A DNA stretch of 64,000 bases from Pikeienuella piscinae (GTDB taxonomy: Bacteria; Pseudomonadota; Alphaproteobacteria; Rhodobacterales; Rhodobacteraceae). Positions 55,950-64,000 of this stretch are shown here, piece after piece (within the stretch, counting starts at the first letter, position 1; each line of letters begins with the position of its first letter). The notes beneath the pieces were generated by a model. It was not told where the DNA came from. It saw only the letters and a list, made by a program, of their open reading frames with translations, and did no database searches. Position numbers and translations under genes: made by a program. The DNA lies in assembly GCF_011044155.1 (NCBI RefSeq), contig NZ_CP049056.1, positions 1,116,001 through 1,180,000 on the forward strand, written 5' to 3'.

Positions 55950-56798
55950 ATGGTTGGAGACACCCGCTGGTCGCGCTACTTTGCGCACGCCGTCCTGATC
56001 ACAGGCGTTCTGGTGATCGCGCTGCCCGTATGGATCACCTTCGTCGGGTCGACCCATACCACCGCGCGGATGCTGCAGGCGCCGGTGCCGCTATGGCCTG
56101 GTTCGGAGATCCTCGAGAATTACCGTCTGGTTCTCTTCGAAGGCTTCGGCCAGGCGGCGAGGACGCCGATCTGGCAGATGATCGTCAACAGCTTTGTCGT
56201 GGCGCTGGGAATATGCATCGGCAAGATCTCGATCTCGATCATCGCCGCGTTCGCCATCGTATACTTCAACTTCCGGTTCCGGATGACGGCCTTCTGGCTC
56301 ATCTTCCTGACCTTGATGCTGCCGGTCGAGGTGCGGATCGTGCCGACCTACCAGGTGGTGGCCGACTTTCGGATGTTGAACAGCTATGGCGGCATGATCG
56401 TGCCGCTGATCGCCTCGGCGACGGCGACATTCATGTTCCGGCAGTTCTTCATGACCGTCCCGGTGGAACTGATCGACGCCGCCAAGATCGACGGCGCGTC
56501 GCCGATGAAATTCTTCTGGCACATCATCCTGCCGATGAGCCGGACCACCATCGCCGCCCTATTCGTCATCCAGTTCATCTATGGCTGGAACCAGTATCTC
56601 TGGCCGCTGCTCGTGACGTCCTCGGAGGACTATTACACCATCGTAATGACGGTGGCGCGCCAGGCGAATGAGCTGGATGGCGTCATCAAGTGGAACCTGA
56701 TCATGGCCGTGGCGATGCTGGCGATGATTCCGCCTGTGGTGGTGGTGATCATGATGCAGAAGCAGTTCGTCCGCGGATTGGTGGATTCAGACAAGTAA
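55950..56798 (+). CDS. ugpE: ABC transporter permease UgpE-like
   Basis: The 282-residue permease has six hydrophobic helices, AFAIVYFNFRFRMTAFWLIF and the EAA loop PVELIDAAKIDGASPMKFFW, as in UgpE. It follows ugpA by 9 bases and ends 12 bases before the phosphodiesterase gene. Its ATPase partner (ugpC) is not adjacent, but at 63365. Confidence 0.93.
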   Translation: MVGDTRWSRYFAHAVLITGVLVIALPVWITFVGSTHTTARMLQAPVPLWPGSEILENYRLVLFEGFGQAARTPIWQMIVNSFVVALGICIGKISISIIAAFAIVYFNFRFRMTAFWLIFLTLMLPVEVRIVPTYQVVADFRMLNSYGGMIVPLIASATATFMFRQFFMTVPVELIDAAKIDGASPMKFFWHIILPMSRTTIAALFVIQFIYGWNQYLWPLLVTSSEDYYTIVMTVARQANELDGVIKWNLIMAVAMLAMIPPVVVVIMMQKQFVRGLVDSDK

Positions 56799-56810
56799 AG
56801 GGATGGGTAG

Positions 56811-57572
56811 ATGCCGATGATTGCGCCTTCGGTTGTAGCGCATCGCGGGGGGGCCTGCGTTCACGCCGAAAATTCACTCATGGCTTTCGAATGGTCGGCG
56901 GCAAGCGGTTTCTGCGAGGTCGAGTTCGATGTGCATCTTACTTCGGATGGCGAACCGGTGGTTTTCCATGACTTGCGGCTTCATCAGGCCGCGGAAGCGG
57001 AGGGCGTCATCGGCGAGAAGCGTCTTGCCGACCTGACGGCGACGCCGCTACGCGGCGGCGGCGGCGCGATCCCGAGTCTGGATCAGGTTCTGACGCGCCT
57101 CCGCGACTCTTCTATCCGGCTGCGCATCGAGTTGAAGACCGATGTGGCGCAGAAACCTTACGAAGGGATGCAGGCGCGTCTGATCGCGGCGATCGACAAG
57201 CACGGTCTGCGGGATCGCTGCGTGTTGAGTTCGTTCAGCCCGGCGGCGTTGGACGGGCTGGTCGAGCAGGGATTTTCGATCGCTCTCTGGTACGCGCGGG
57301 AGCAGAAGCCGTGGCAGCCCGATCTGAACCAATGGCTGCCCGAACTGAAGGAAATGGGATTCCGGGACATTGCGGTGCAGTTCAAGGAATTGACCGCTGA
57401 ACGCATGGCCGCCCTCCGGGAGGCTGGATTCAATGTCGGGGTGTGGACGGTGAACGGGCCGGCGCGACTGGACTACTGGATGCGACAGCCGATCGATTTC
57501 GTCGTCAGCGACCAGCCAGACGTCGCGGCGACGTTCCGCGCCGCGCAGTTGAAGTCCGGGGCGACTACATGA
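56811..57572 (+). CDS. ugpQ: Glycerophosphodiester phosphodiesterase
   Basis: The enzyme hydrolyses glycerophosphodiesters to G3P and an alcohol. The 253-residue GDPD fold shows VAHRGGACVHAENSLMAFEW (His, Glu metal/catalytic site), CEVEFDVHLTSDGEPVVFHD and LRIELKTD, with the C-terminal GVWTVNGPARLDYW. No signal peptide, so it acts in the cytoplasm on imported substrate, as UgpQ does. Its stop overlaps the kinase start as ATGA. Confidence 0.92.
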   Translation: MPMIAPSVVAHRGGACVHAENSLMAFEWSAASGFCEVEFDVHLTSDGEPVVFHDLRLHQAAEAEGVIGEKRLADLTATPLRGGGGAIPSLDQVLTRLRDSSIRLRIELKTDVAQKPYEGMQARLIAAIDKHGLRDRCVLSSFSPAALDGLVEQGFSIALWYAREQKPWQPDLNQWLPELKEMGFRDIAVQFKELTAERMAALREAGFNVGVWTVNGPARLDYWMRQPIDFVVSDQPDVAATFRAAQLKSGATT

Positions 57573-59233
57573 CGATTTCGCCTCGCTCCGACCGGCCGCT
57601 GGATCTGATCTGCGTAGGGCGCATTCAGGTCGACCTCTACGGCGAACAGTTCGGCGGCTCGCTGGAAGATATGCGCAGTTTCGTGAAGCTTCTCGGCGGC
57701 GCGCCTGCAAATATCGCCGTGGGCGCCAGTCGGCTTGGGCTGAACGTCGGCATGATCTCTCGGGTCGGCGACGAACAGATGGGCCGGTTCTGTCTCGACG
57801 GCCTTGAACGCGAAGGCATCGATACCTCGCACATCCTGCGCGACCCGGAGCGCTTGACCTCTCTGGCTCTTCTTGGGGTCAAGGACAGCGAGACGTTTCC
57901 ATTGCTCTACTACCGTGAGAATTGCGCCGACGCGGCGCTCTCCGTCAGCGATATCGACGGCGATTACATCGGCTCGGCCCGCGCGGTGGTCGTCACCGGC
58001 ACTCTCTGCGCCAATCCGGTAACGGAATCGGCTTGCCATGAAGTCGTGCGGCAGGCGCGGGAAAGAGACGTCGACGTGATTCTGGATCTCGATTTCCGTC
58101 CGGTGCTCTGGGGGTTGACCGGGCAGGATGTGGGCGAATCCCGCTTCGTCAGCTCCCGCCGCGTCACCGACGCGCTCCAACGGCTGGCCCCGTCCTGCGA
58201 CCTGATCCTCGGGACCCTGGAGGAGTTCCATATCGGCGGCGGAACCGAGGACACCCTGGCGGCGGCGTCAGAACTCCGGTCGATGACCGACGCGACGATG
58301 GTGATGAAACTGGGGCCGGAGGGCTGCGCGGTCATCGACGGCCCGGCGCCGCGGCGATGGGAGGATTTGGCGATCACACCGGGCTTCCCGGTTGAAGTCG
58401 TCAATGTGCTGGGGGCGGGTGACGCCTTTCTGGCCGGGCTGCTGCGCGGGCGGCTCAAAGGCGAGGACTGGCGGCGCTCCTGTCGCTACGCCAACGCCTG
58501 CGGCGCCATAGTCGTCACCCGCAACAGCTGCGCCCCGGCGACGCCGTCGTGGCGTGAGTTGTCGGCGTTTCTCGACGCGGCCCCCGGGAAGACCGCCGAA
58601 ATTGCGGAATCGGTGGCTTTTCAGAGGCTGCATCGCAACACGACAGGACGCCGCTCCGCCGAGACGCTGGCGTTGGTGGAAACCGATCGCGGCGTCGCGG
58701 CCCCTGCGCTGGCTGAGACGCTGGCGGATTTCGGCATGACGATATCGGGGACGGCGCTTCCGGCGGGGATCTGGGGGGTCGGCTCGCGCCAGCCGTGGAA
58801 GGCGCTTCGAAACCAAGATGGCGATCTACCCGCCTTCGCGCATGAGGTGGTCGAGCGGCTTCGCCAACTGCCGGCTGGCCTGAACGTTATCGCAGCGCCG
58901 GCCGGGGCGGACGATGACGAGATTCGGGCTCTCGTCGAGATTCAGCGCGGCTGCATGCTGAGCGAGCGGGACTTTCTGGTCGACATCACTGGCGTCGGCC
59001 CCGATTCCGCGCCGGTCCTGAACGCGCTTCTGGCGCATGGCGTCACGCCTGACTGGTGGATATTGCCGTCAGGAGAGGCTGCTTCCGCGCCGCCGATGAT
59101 CGCGAAGGCGGACCCCGCCTGCTTCGGGGTGGTCAGCGACAGAACAAACCCGCAAGAATTTGCGCGCCTGCGTGAATCGTGCCGCGCACATTCGCTGCAG
59201 GCTGCGCCGTTCGTGCGCCCGAACGCCAGCTGA
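57569..59233 (+). CDS. PfkB kinase fused to a shortened DUF2090 domain (IolC-like)
   Basis: The 554-residue protein has a PfkB kinase (LDLICVGRIQVDLYGEQFGG, KLLGGAPANIAVGASRLGL, and GAGD anion hole in NVLGAGDAFLAGLLRG) and then about 200 residues ending LLAHGVTPDWWILPSGEAA, where GxxPDWW is the DUF2090 tail. Full IolC-DUF2090 fusions (5-dehydro-2-deoxygluconokinase plus aldolase) are about 640 residues, so the C-terminal half is reduced and diverged. The kinase half resembles IolC, but no iolB, iolD, iolE or iolG genes are present in the window. The true sugar substrate is open. Confidence 0.82.
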   Translation: MTISPRSDRPLDLICVGRIQVDLYGEQFGGSLEDMRSFVKLLGGAPANIAVGASRLGLNVGMISRVGDEQMGRFCLDGLEREGIDTSHILRDPERLTSLALLGVKDSETFPLLYYRENCADAALSVSDIDGDYIGSARAVVVTGTLCANPVTESACHEVVRQARERDVDVILDLDFRPVLWGLTGQDVGESRFVSSRRVTDALQRLAPSCDLILGTLEEFHIGGGTEDTLAAASELRSMTDATMVMKLGPEGCAVIDGPAPRRWEDLAITPGFPVEVVNVLGAGDAFLAGLLRGRLKGEDWRRSCRYANACGAIVVTRNSCAPATPSWRELSAFLDAAPGKTAEIAESVAFQRLHRNTTGRRSAETLALVETDRGVAAPALAETLADFGMTISGTALPAGIWGVGSRQPWKALRNQDGDLPAFAHEVVERLRQLPAGLNVIAAPAGADDDEIRALVEIQRGCMLSERDFLVDITGVGPDSAPVLNALLAHGVTPDWWILPSGEAASAPPMIAKADPACFGVVSDRTNPQEFARLRESCRAHSLQAAPFVRPNAS

Positions 59234-59268
59234 CCCTTCGACAGACACGAAAAGAGAAAGGAAAGAAT

Positions 59269-60144
59269 ATGCCGCTCGTTTCCATGGGTCCAATGCTGCG
59301 CCACGCTCGCGCGAACGGATACGCCATCGCCGCCTACAACATGATCGATTACAACAGCGCACGCGCCATCGTGGATGCGGCCGTAGCCAAGGCGGCTCCG
59401 GTGATCGTGCAGGTCTCGGTGAAGACCGTGCGGCACTGGGGTTACGCGCCCATCGCAGGCTGGCTGCGCATGCTGGCCGATGAGGCGCCGGTTCCAGTCG
59501 CCCTGCATCTCGACCATTGCACGGATCTCGATGTGCTTCGCCGCTGCATAGAGGCCGGGTGGACTTCAGTGATGTTCGACGGCTCGGCGCTGCCCTTCGA
59601 GAAGAACCTGGAAATGTCTCTCCAGGCCTACGCGATGACGCAACGCGCAGGAGTCGGGCTGGAGGCGGAGATCGGCGCCATCGGCGGGGTTGAGGACGAC
59701 AAGGTCGTGGACGAAGATGCGTCCCGTCTGGCCGATTTCGACGAATGCGTGCGCTTCGTCGGTGAGATGCCCGATCTGGCGGTATTCGCTCCGGCGATCG
59801 GCACGGCGCACGGATTTTACAAGGGCGAACCGAATATCGCCTACGATCTTCTCGAACGCATCACGGCGGCGCTGCCGGTGCCGATCGCCCTGCATGGCGG
59901 AACCGGACTGTCGGAAGAGCAGTTCCGCCGCTGTATCGGGTATGGCTGCGGCAAGGTGAACATTTCAACGATGCACAAGCGGCTGTTCATCGAGGGGTTC
60001 ACTAGACTCAAGGCCGAAAAGCCGACCTTGGAAGAGCCCTTGCCTTTCATCGCGGCGCAGCACAATGCGATGGCGGAGGACGTCGCCGCTTCGATCGACC
60101 TCTTCGGCTCGGCGGGCCGCGCGGCGGAACTGTCCGATGTCTGA
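59269..60144 (+). CDS. Class II ketose-bisphosphate aldolase (IolJ/GatY-like)
   Basis: The 291-residue zinc aldolase has AYNMIDYNSARAIVDAAV, catalytic HLDHCTDLDVLRRC, the zinc His in IGTAHGFYKGEPN and IALHGGTGL, and GCGKVNISTMHKRLF. These match the FbaA/KbaY/GatY/IolJ family. As the next gene after the kinase it should cleave the phosphorylated sugar into DHAP and an aldehyde. GAAAGGAAAG precedes the ATG at 59269. Its end overlaps the HAD gene by 8 bases. Confidence 0.91.
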   Translation: MPLVSMGPMLRHARANGYAIAAYNMIDYNSARAIVDAAVAKAAPVIVQVSVKTVRHWGYAPIAGWLRMLADEAPVPVALHLDHCTDLDVLRRCIEAGWTSVMFDGSALPFEKNLEMSLQAYAMTQRAGVGLEAEIGAIGGVEDDKVVDEDASRLADFDECVRFVGEMPDLAVFAPAIGTAHGFYKGEPNIAYDLLERITAALPVPIALHGGTGLSEEQFRRCIGYGCGKVNISTMHKRLFIEGFTRLKAEKPTLEEPLPFIAAQHNAMAEDVAASIDLFGSAGRAAELSDV

Positions 60145-60844
60145 GCTGGCGGCGCTTCTTTTCGACTGCGACGGGGTTCTGGTCGATACCGAACGCGACG
60201 GGCATCGGCCGGCCTTCAACGAAGCGTTTCGGCGCAGCGGCGTCGCCGCCGAATGGTCTGTGGAATTGTATGGCGAGTTGCTGTCGACCGCCGGCGGGAA
60301 AGAGCGGATGCGGCGTTATTTCGACGATGTCGGCTGGCCGGTCCCGGACACCGGGCGGGCTGAGCTGATCGCCAAGCTGCACCGACTAAAGACCGACCTC
60401 TTTATGGAGATGATCGAGGCGGGCGCCCTCGACCTCCGCCCCGGCGTGGCGCGCCTGATCGACGAGGCGCAGGCGGCAGGCGTGGCGGTGGCTGTGTGCT
60501 CGACCTCGAACGAGAGGGCGGTGACCACGATCGTCAGGGTGCTCTTGGGTCCTGACCGGGCCGCCGGGATCTCGATCTTCGCAGGCGACATGGTCGCGCA
60601 CAAGAAACCGGCGCCGGACGTCTACCTGATGGCGGCGAATACGCTGGAGTCGCCCTCCGCCAACTGCGTCGTTGTGGAGGATAGCCATATCGGCCTCGCC
60701 GCGGCCCGGGCGGCGGGGATGCGCTGCATCGTCACCCGGTCAGCCTATAGCGGAGACGAGGATTTCACCGGCGCCGACAAGGTGGTCGACAATCTTGATG
60801 AAGGGATCGACCTCAAGTTCTGCCGCGCGCTAGTCCAAGGCTGA
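60137..60844 (+). CDS. HAD hydrolase (CbbY/Gph group)
   Basis: The 235-residue protein has HAD motif I LLFDCDGVLVDTERDGH, motif II AVCSTSNERA, the Lys in VAHKKPAPDVYL and motif IV VVVEDSHIGLAAARAAG. The long helical cap is as in CbbY-type phosphatases. It overlaps the aldolase end and so belongs to the catabolic operon; it may dephosphorylate a side product or an intermediate. Confidence 0.88.
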   Translation: MSELAALLFDCDGVLVDTERDGHRPAFNEAFRRSGVAAEWSVELYGELLSTAGGKERMRRYFDDVGWPVPDTGRAELIAKLHRLKTDLFMEMIEAGALDLRPGVARLIDEAQAAGVAVAVCSTSNERAVTTIVRVLLGPDRAAGISIFAGDMVAHKKPAPDVYLMAANTLESPSANCVVVEDSHIGLAAARAAGMRCIVTRSAYSGDEDFTGADKVVDNLDEGIDLKFCRALVQG

Positions 60845-61595
60845 ACCGCCTCGCGCGTTTCGCTTCCCATCCGCTACCCGGTCGACCGTTCATTCGTCCG
60901 TCTGGTTTTGTCGGCGGCAATCGCGCCGACGCCGACGCCGGCGACGATTCGGGGATCACGCCGCCGGCCTGCCCCCCGGATTGTCCACGATCACCGGTAG
61001 GCTCCGTTTCGGATTCTGTAGTCTTCCAATTGATTGGCGGATGCCCAGGGAAGGCGCCCACCAAGGCTCTTATACGGACGCTCGAGGTTATCGTCACAAC
61101 GCCAGGCGCCGATTAGCTGACACGCACCCAACGAATTGTCGAACAGGCGCTCGGGAGCCTGCCGCTTAAGCATTCCACGAAGCCGTTCGGCATGGATTCG
61201 CCTGGCGCGACGCAACGCCCTTCCAGCCTCCGCTCCTTCCCCCCAGCGTTGAATCGTGTTTGACGTAAGCTTCGCGCCGTCGCCGCCGACAACCATGCGG
61301 AAATAGCCGCGCCTCGCGCCGATCCGGCGGTATTCGTCCCTCCGCGCAAACATGTCCTCCGAGCGCGGACCTCGGCCTTACGTCATCATGCCGGATCGTC
61401 CGGTTGAAATGGCGGGCGCTCCAATTCGGCGGATCCCGGCTTCTTGGCCCGGGAAAGAGCGCTCGCGCTCCCGCTTCCACGCTGGCATTTTCCATTTTCT
61501 GTTGATCGTCGCTTATGGTCAGCCTAGCATCAGTCATCAATTTTGCGCTCTAAACACTATAAGTTTTTTTGTCCTAGGAAGTGGGGGTGGAACAG
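60845..61595. other. Gap between the two halves of the cluster, with IS remnant
   Basis: No intact gene is seen in these 750 bases. The centre (60991-61349) is a broken IS3-type transposase on the minus strand. The promoter of the following HAD gene must lie in 61500-61595, which has an AT-rich stretch (TATAAGTTTTTTTGTCCTAG). I saw no terminal inverted repeats. Confidence 0.6.
60991..61349 (-). pseudogene. Remnant of an IS3-family transposase (OrfB, C-terminal)
   Basis: Minus-strand pieces in two frames recover the end of an IS3-type DDE transposase: DGAKLTSNTIQRWGEGA, then APGESMPNGFVECLSGRLP in a shifted frame, then LFDNSLGACQLIGAW and DDNLERPYKSLGGRLPW back in the first frame. The usual ESFNGRLRDE Glu region is altered by the shifts, and the N-terminal half is missing, so it is inactive. 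It splits the ugp cluster between the HAD genes. Confidence 0.75.
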
Positions 61596-62300
61596 ATGGC
61601 GTCGACAGGAGGGGGACCGTTTCGTACGGTCGTGTTCGACCTTGACGGTACGCTGGTCGACAGTTTGGCGGACGTGGCCGGCGCGGCGAACGATGTGCTA
61701 GCGGCGGCTGGCTTGCGGCCAGTGCCGCGGTCAAAATGGCCGTTGTTGCTCGGCGAGGGCGTCCGGATCCGAATGCGGACAGCTTTCGCGCTGAACGCCG
61801 TGACGCTTGAGGATGAAGCGCTGGACAGGCAGGTGGCGGCGTTCCGCGCACGCTACGCGGACAAGATGCTCGAGCGGACGCGTCCGTATGATGGCGTCGC
61901 CGAAACCCTCGCCGCCCTGGGCGATCTCGGTGTAATCAGCGTCGTCTGCACCAACAAGGATGAGGCCGATGCGCGGCGGATATTGCGGGCGCTGGGACTC
62001 ATGCCTCATATTGCGAACGTGGCCGGCCCGGACACGTTCGGCGTTCAGAAGCCCGATCCTCAGCATATCCTGAAGCTGCTCGAAGCCGCTGGCGCCGATC
62101 CGGGCGCCGCGATCATGGTTGGCGACACGATCCATGATGTCGAGGCAGCCCGCCGCGCCGGGCTGCCGGTCGCGTTCGCCAGTTGGGGATACGGGACACC
62201 GGGAGACGAAAGGCCGGACTATGTCGTGCCCCGGATGAAAGACCTGCAACGCATCCTGTCGGAGCTCCCGAACAGAAGAGAATACCTCAGATCGCCATAA
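61596..62300 (+). CDS. HAD-family phosphatase (phosphoglycolate phosphatase-like)
   Basis: The 234-residue protein has FDLDGTLVDSLADVAGAAND, VVCTNKDEADARRIL, QKPDPQHILKLLE and MVGDTIHDVEAARRAGLPVA, the four HAD motifs in the Gph arrangement. A GGGGGTGG site precedes the ATG at 61596. It is the second HAD gene of the cluster and follows the IS3 remnant; its substrate is not known. Confidence 0.88.
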   Translation: MASTGGGPFRTVVFDLDGTLVDSLADVAGAANDVLAAAGLRPVPRSKWPLLLGEGVRIRMRTAFALNAVTLEDEALDRQVAAFRARYADKMLERTRPYDGVAETLAALGDLGVISVVCTNKDEADARRILRALGLMPHIANVAGPDTFGVQKPDPQHILKLLEAAGADPGAAIMVGDTIHDVEAARRAGLPVAFASWGYGTPGDERPDYVVPRMKDLQRILSELPNRREYLRSP

Positions 62301-62406
62301 GATTTTATGTGCAACTCCATTAAATTAATTGTAGTGCTTTCCGCCCGACCCGATGGGATCCTGTCGCCATGTGACGGCATCGCATCATGTTCATGCGGAG
62401 TGAGAG

Positions 62407-63297
62407 ATGCTTAATTTCAAACAACTGCGGGCGTTCCACGAAGTCGCGAAAGCCGACAGTGTCACTGCCGCCGCAAGAAAGCTGAACGTTTCGCAACCTG
62501 CGGTCTCCCTCCAGATCAAGGCGCTGGAAAAGGAATGTGATCTGAAGCTCTGGAACCGGGTGCACGGGCGGCCGGTGCTTACGCCCGCGGGAGTCCGGCT
62601 ATTGGGATACACCGAACGGATATTCGCACTGGCAATCGAAGCTGAACGGGAAATGGAGCTGCTGCGGAAAAGCGCCGGCCAGTTGGTCGTTATATCGACC
62701 ACGAAACTGATCGCGGCCTATTACCTGCCGACGGCGATCGGCGCTTTCCGCGCGCTGCATTCCGATGTCAACGTTCAACTCGATATCGGCGGCAATACCT
62801 GGGCGATCGAGAGGGTACGCTCCGGCGCGTCCGACCTGGGGATCGTCGTCAATCCGGGTTCGCGGTCTTTCGTGCGCTATCCGATCTACACCGATCCGCT
62901 GGTGATCATCGTGCCGACGACACACCGCGTAGCGCTGGACCCTGACGCCGAGCTGGATTTCGAGCAGGAAGTCCTGATCCTGCGCGAGCCAGGTTCACGC
63001 ACCCGCGCGCTGGCCGAAGAAGCGCTGCGCGCCTCCGGCCGTCGCATCGGCCAGATCCTCGAACTTGCGGACGCCGAGGCGGTCAAGCGCGCTGTCCGGG
63101 CCGGGATCGGCATCTCGATCATTACTGAACAGGCAGTCCAGGAAGAAATCGAAGCGGGCAATCTGGTGGGTCGACCGTTTCTCGACGGCTCGACGACGAT
63201 GAGCATCGAACTGATCTATCGCAAGGACCGCGAGAAGACCCGAGGAATAGAGCATTTCCTGGAGGCGTTCAGGGGCGACACGACGGAAGTGGTCTGA
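62407..63297 (+). CDS. LysR-family regulator of the ugp-type cluster
   Basis: The 296-residue protein has HTH LNFKQLRAFHEVAKADSVTA, SQPAVSLQIKALEKECDLKLW and a CysB/CbbR-like effector domain (GQLVVISTTKLIAAYYLPTAI). It lies between a HAD gene and ugpC, all on the plus strand, and is the only regulator in the cluster. Control of the catabolic genes is likely by position. An AT-rich stretch with the palindrome ATTAAATTAAT lies upstream. Confidence 0.9.
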   Translation: MLNFKQLRAFHEVAKADSVTAAARKLNVSQPAVSLQIKALEKECDLKLWNRVHGRPVLTPAGVRLLGYTERIFALAIEAEREMELLRKSAGQLVVISTTKLIAAYYLPTAIGAFRALHSDVNVQLDIGGNTWAIERVRSGASDLGIVVNPGSRSFVRYPIYTDPLVIIVPTTHRVALDPDAELDFEQEVLILREPGSRTRALAEEALRASGRRIGQILELADAEAVKRAVRAGIGISIITEQAVQEEIEAGNLVGRPFLDGSTTMSIELIYRKDREKTRGIEHFLEAFRGDTTEVV

Positions 63298-63364
63298 AAT
63301 CAGTTGAGGATCCGCGCGCGCGGCGGGTTTGCGATCGAACCCGATGAAGAGAGGGAGAGAAGAT

Positions 63365-64000
63365 ATGGGCTCGGTAAAACTATCGTCCGTTCAGAAGAAA
63401 TACGATGATCTCGAAGTCGTCAGAGACGTCGATATCGACATCGAGGACGGAGAATTCGTGGTGTTCATCGGACCGTCGGGTTCGGGCAAGTCGACGCTGC
63501 TGCGGATGATCGCCGGGCTTGAGGCGATCTCCGGCGGACAGATCCTCATCGACGAGCGGGTCGTGAACGACATTCCGCCGAAGGATCGTGACATCGCAAT
63601 GGTTTTCCAGAATTACGCGCTCTATCCGCACAAGACGGTGGCCGCGAACATGGCGTTCGCATTGAAGATGCGGAAGCAGTCGCGCGCGGAGATCAAGCGC
63701 CGTGTCGAGCGGGCGGCGGAGATTCTCGACCTTGGCGGGCTGCTCGAACGCTACCCTCGCCAACTCTCTGGCGGTCAGCGGCAACGCGTGGCGATGGGCC
63801 GTGCGATTGTGCGGGATCCCAAGGTGTTTCTCTTTGACGAACCCCTGTCGAACCTGGACGCGAAGCTGAGGGTGGCGATGCGCGCCGAGATCAAGCAGCT
63901 TCATCAGCAGTTGGGAACGACCACAATCTACGTCACTCATGATCAGATCGAGGCGATGACCATGGCCGACAAGGTAGTCGTGCTGCGCGACGGAGTGGTC
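63365..64000 (+). CDS. ugpC: ABC transporter ATP-binding protein UgpC-like (cut by window end)
   Basis: The 212 codons present contain the complete ATP site: Walker [11 protein letters not shown]-loop [11 protein letters not shown], signature [15 protein letters not shown], Walker [15 protein letters not shown] and H-loop [11 protein letters not shown]. This is the CUT1/MalK/UgpC group; the C-terminal regulatory domain would follow outside the window. GGGAGAGAAG precedes the ATG. It should power UgpA/UgpE despite being 6.5 kb away from them. Confidence 0.93.
   Translation, partial: MGSVKLSSVQKKYDDLEVVRDVDIDIEDGEFVVFIGPSGSGKSTLLRMIAGLEAISGGQILIDERVVNDIPPKDRDIAMVFQNYALYPHKTVAANMAFALKMRKQSRAEIKRRVERAAEILDLGGLLERYPRQLSGGQRQRVAMGRAIVRDPKVFLFDEPLSNLDAKLRVAMRAEIKQLHQQLGTTTIYVTHDQIEAMTMADKVVVLRDGVV

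Noticed and set aside
55037-56671. 544-codon frame overlapping ugpA and ugpE in another plus-strand frame
   Set aside because: Composition is Arg/Asp-rich and unlike protein families, while the two permeases in the other frames have clear membrane helices and EAA loops.

Overview
The window looks like a chromosomal segment of a GC-rich alphaproteobacterium, most likely of the Rhodobacterales. This rests on the cckA-recA-alaS order, the GTTC-N7-GTTC type of SOS box in front of recA, two Lrp-type regulators facing ilvC, a short SRP RNA, CcmE, and the overall gene families and codon use. No species can be named from the sequence alone.

Positions 1-16200 are housekeeping: a PhzF-like protein (cut by the window edge), ccmE, a YihY-type membrane protein, argC, 5-formyl-THF cyclo-ligase, a glutamine amidotransferase, an Lrp regulator, a Tat-exported metallo-hydrolase, alaS, recA, cckA, an RsmB-type RNA methyltransferase, a GST and a TetR regulator. 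From 16200 to 24870 lies an accessory metabolic block: CaiB-type CoA-transferase, TRAP transporter (DctM, DctQ, DctP), SMP-30 lactonase, LysR regulator and HMG-CoA-lyase-type enzyme. Decayed DNA lies on both sides of it (IS5-type remnant, broken TIR gene), and a second, diverged copy of the guaB 3' end lies at its left edge; the real guaB starts at its right edge. Positions 24875-36731 return to core genes: guaB, an LCAT-like hydrolase, a PRC-barrel protein, ExoD, MgtC, two Lrp genes, ilvC, a cyclase-family hydrolase, a HAD phosphatase, dapE, a gluconate kinase and a 2-hydroxyacid dehydrogenase. The SRP RNA and tRNA-Ser(GCU) follow.

The 3' end of tRNA-Ser carries a 9.2-kb integrated element (37080-46269). 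It is bounded by a 14-bp direct repeat and has putative integrase arm sites at both ends. It holds a tyrosine integrase, AlpA, a toprim primase and a DUF3987 protein in an overlapping minus-strand operon, an uncharacterised 279-residue protein coupled to the integrase, and cargo that includes an SRAP (YedK-like) gene behind its own SOS box and a Rap1a/Tai-like secreted protein. This is the layout of a small satellite-like or P4-like element. A serine-recombinase fragment next to the right att site records an older insertion.

From 46618 to 50285 a LysR regulator faces a four-gene redox/electrophile cassette (AhpD-like protein, NTF2-like protein, GST, PPOX-fold protein). From 50683 to the window end runs a large catabolic cluster: transaldolase-like enzyme, glpD, ugpB-ugpA-ugpE transporter, glycerophosphodiesterase, PfkB kinase fused to a shortened DUF2090 domain, class II aldolase, two HAD phosphatases, LysR and the start of ugpC, with an IS3-type remnant in the middle. 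Together these suggest import and hydrolysis of a glycerophosphodiester, with G3P oxidised by GlpD and the released polyol or sugar phosphorylated and cleaved by dedicated enzymes. The true substrate is not known.
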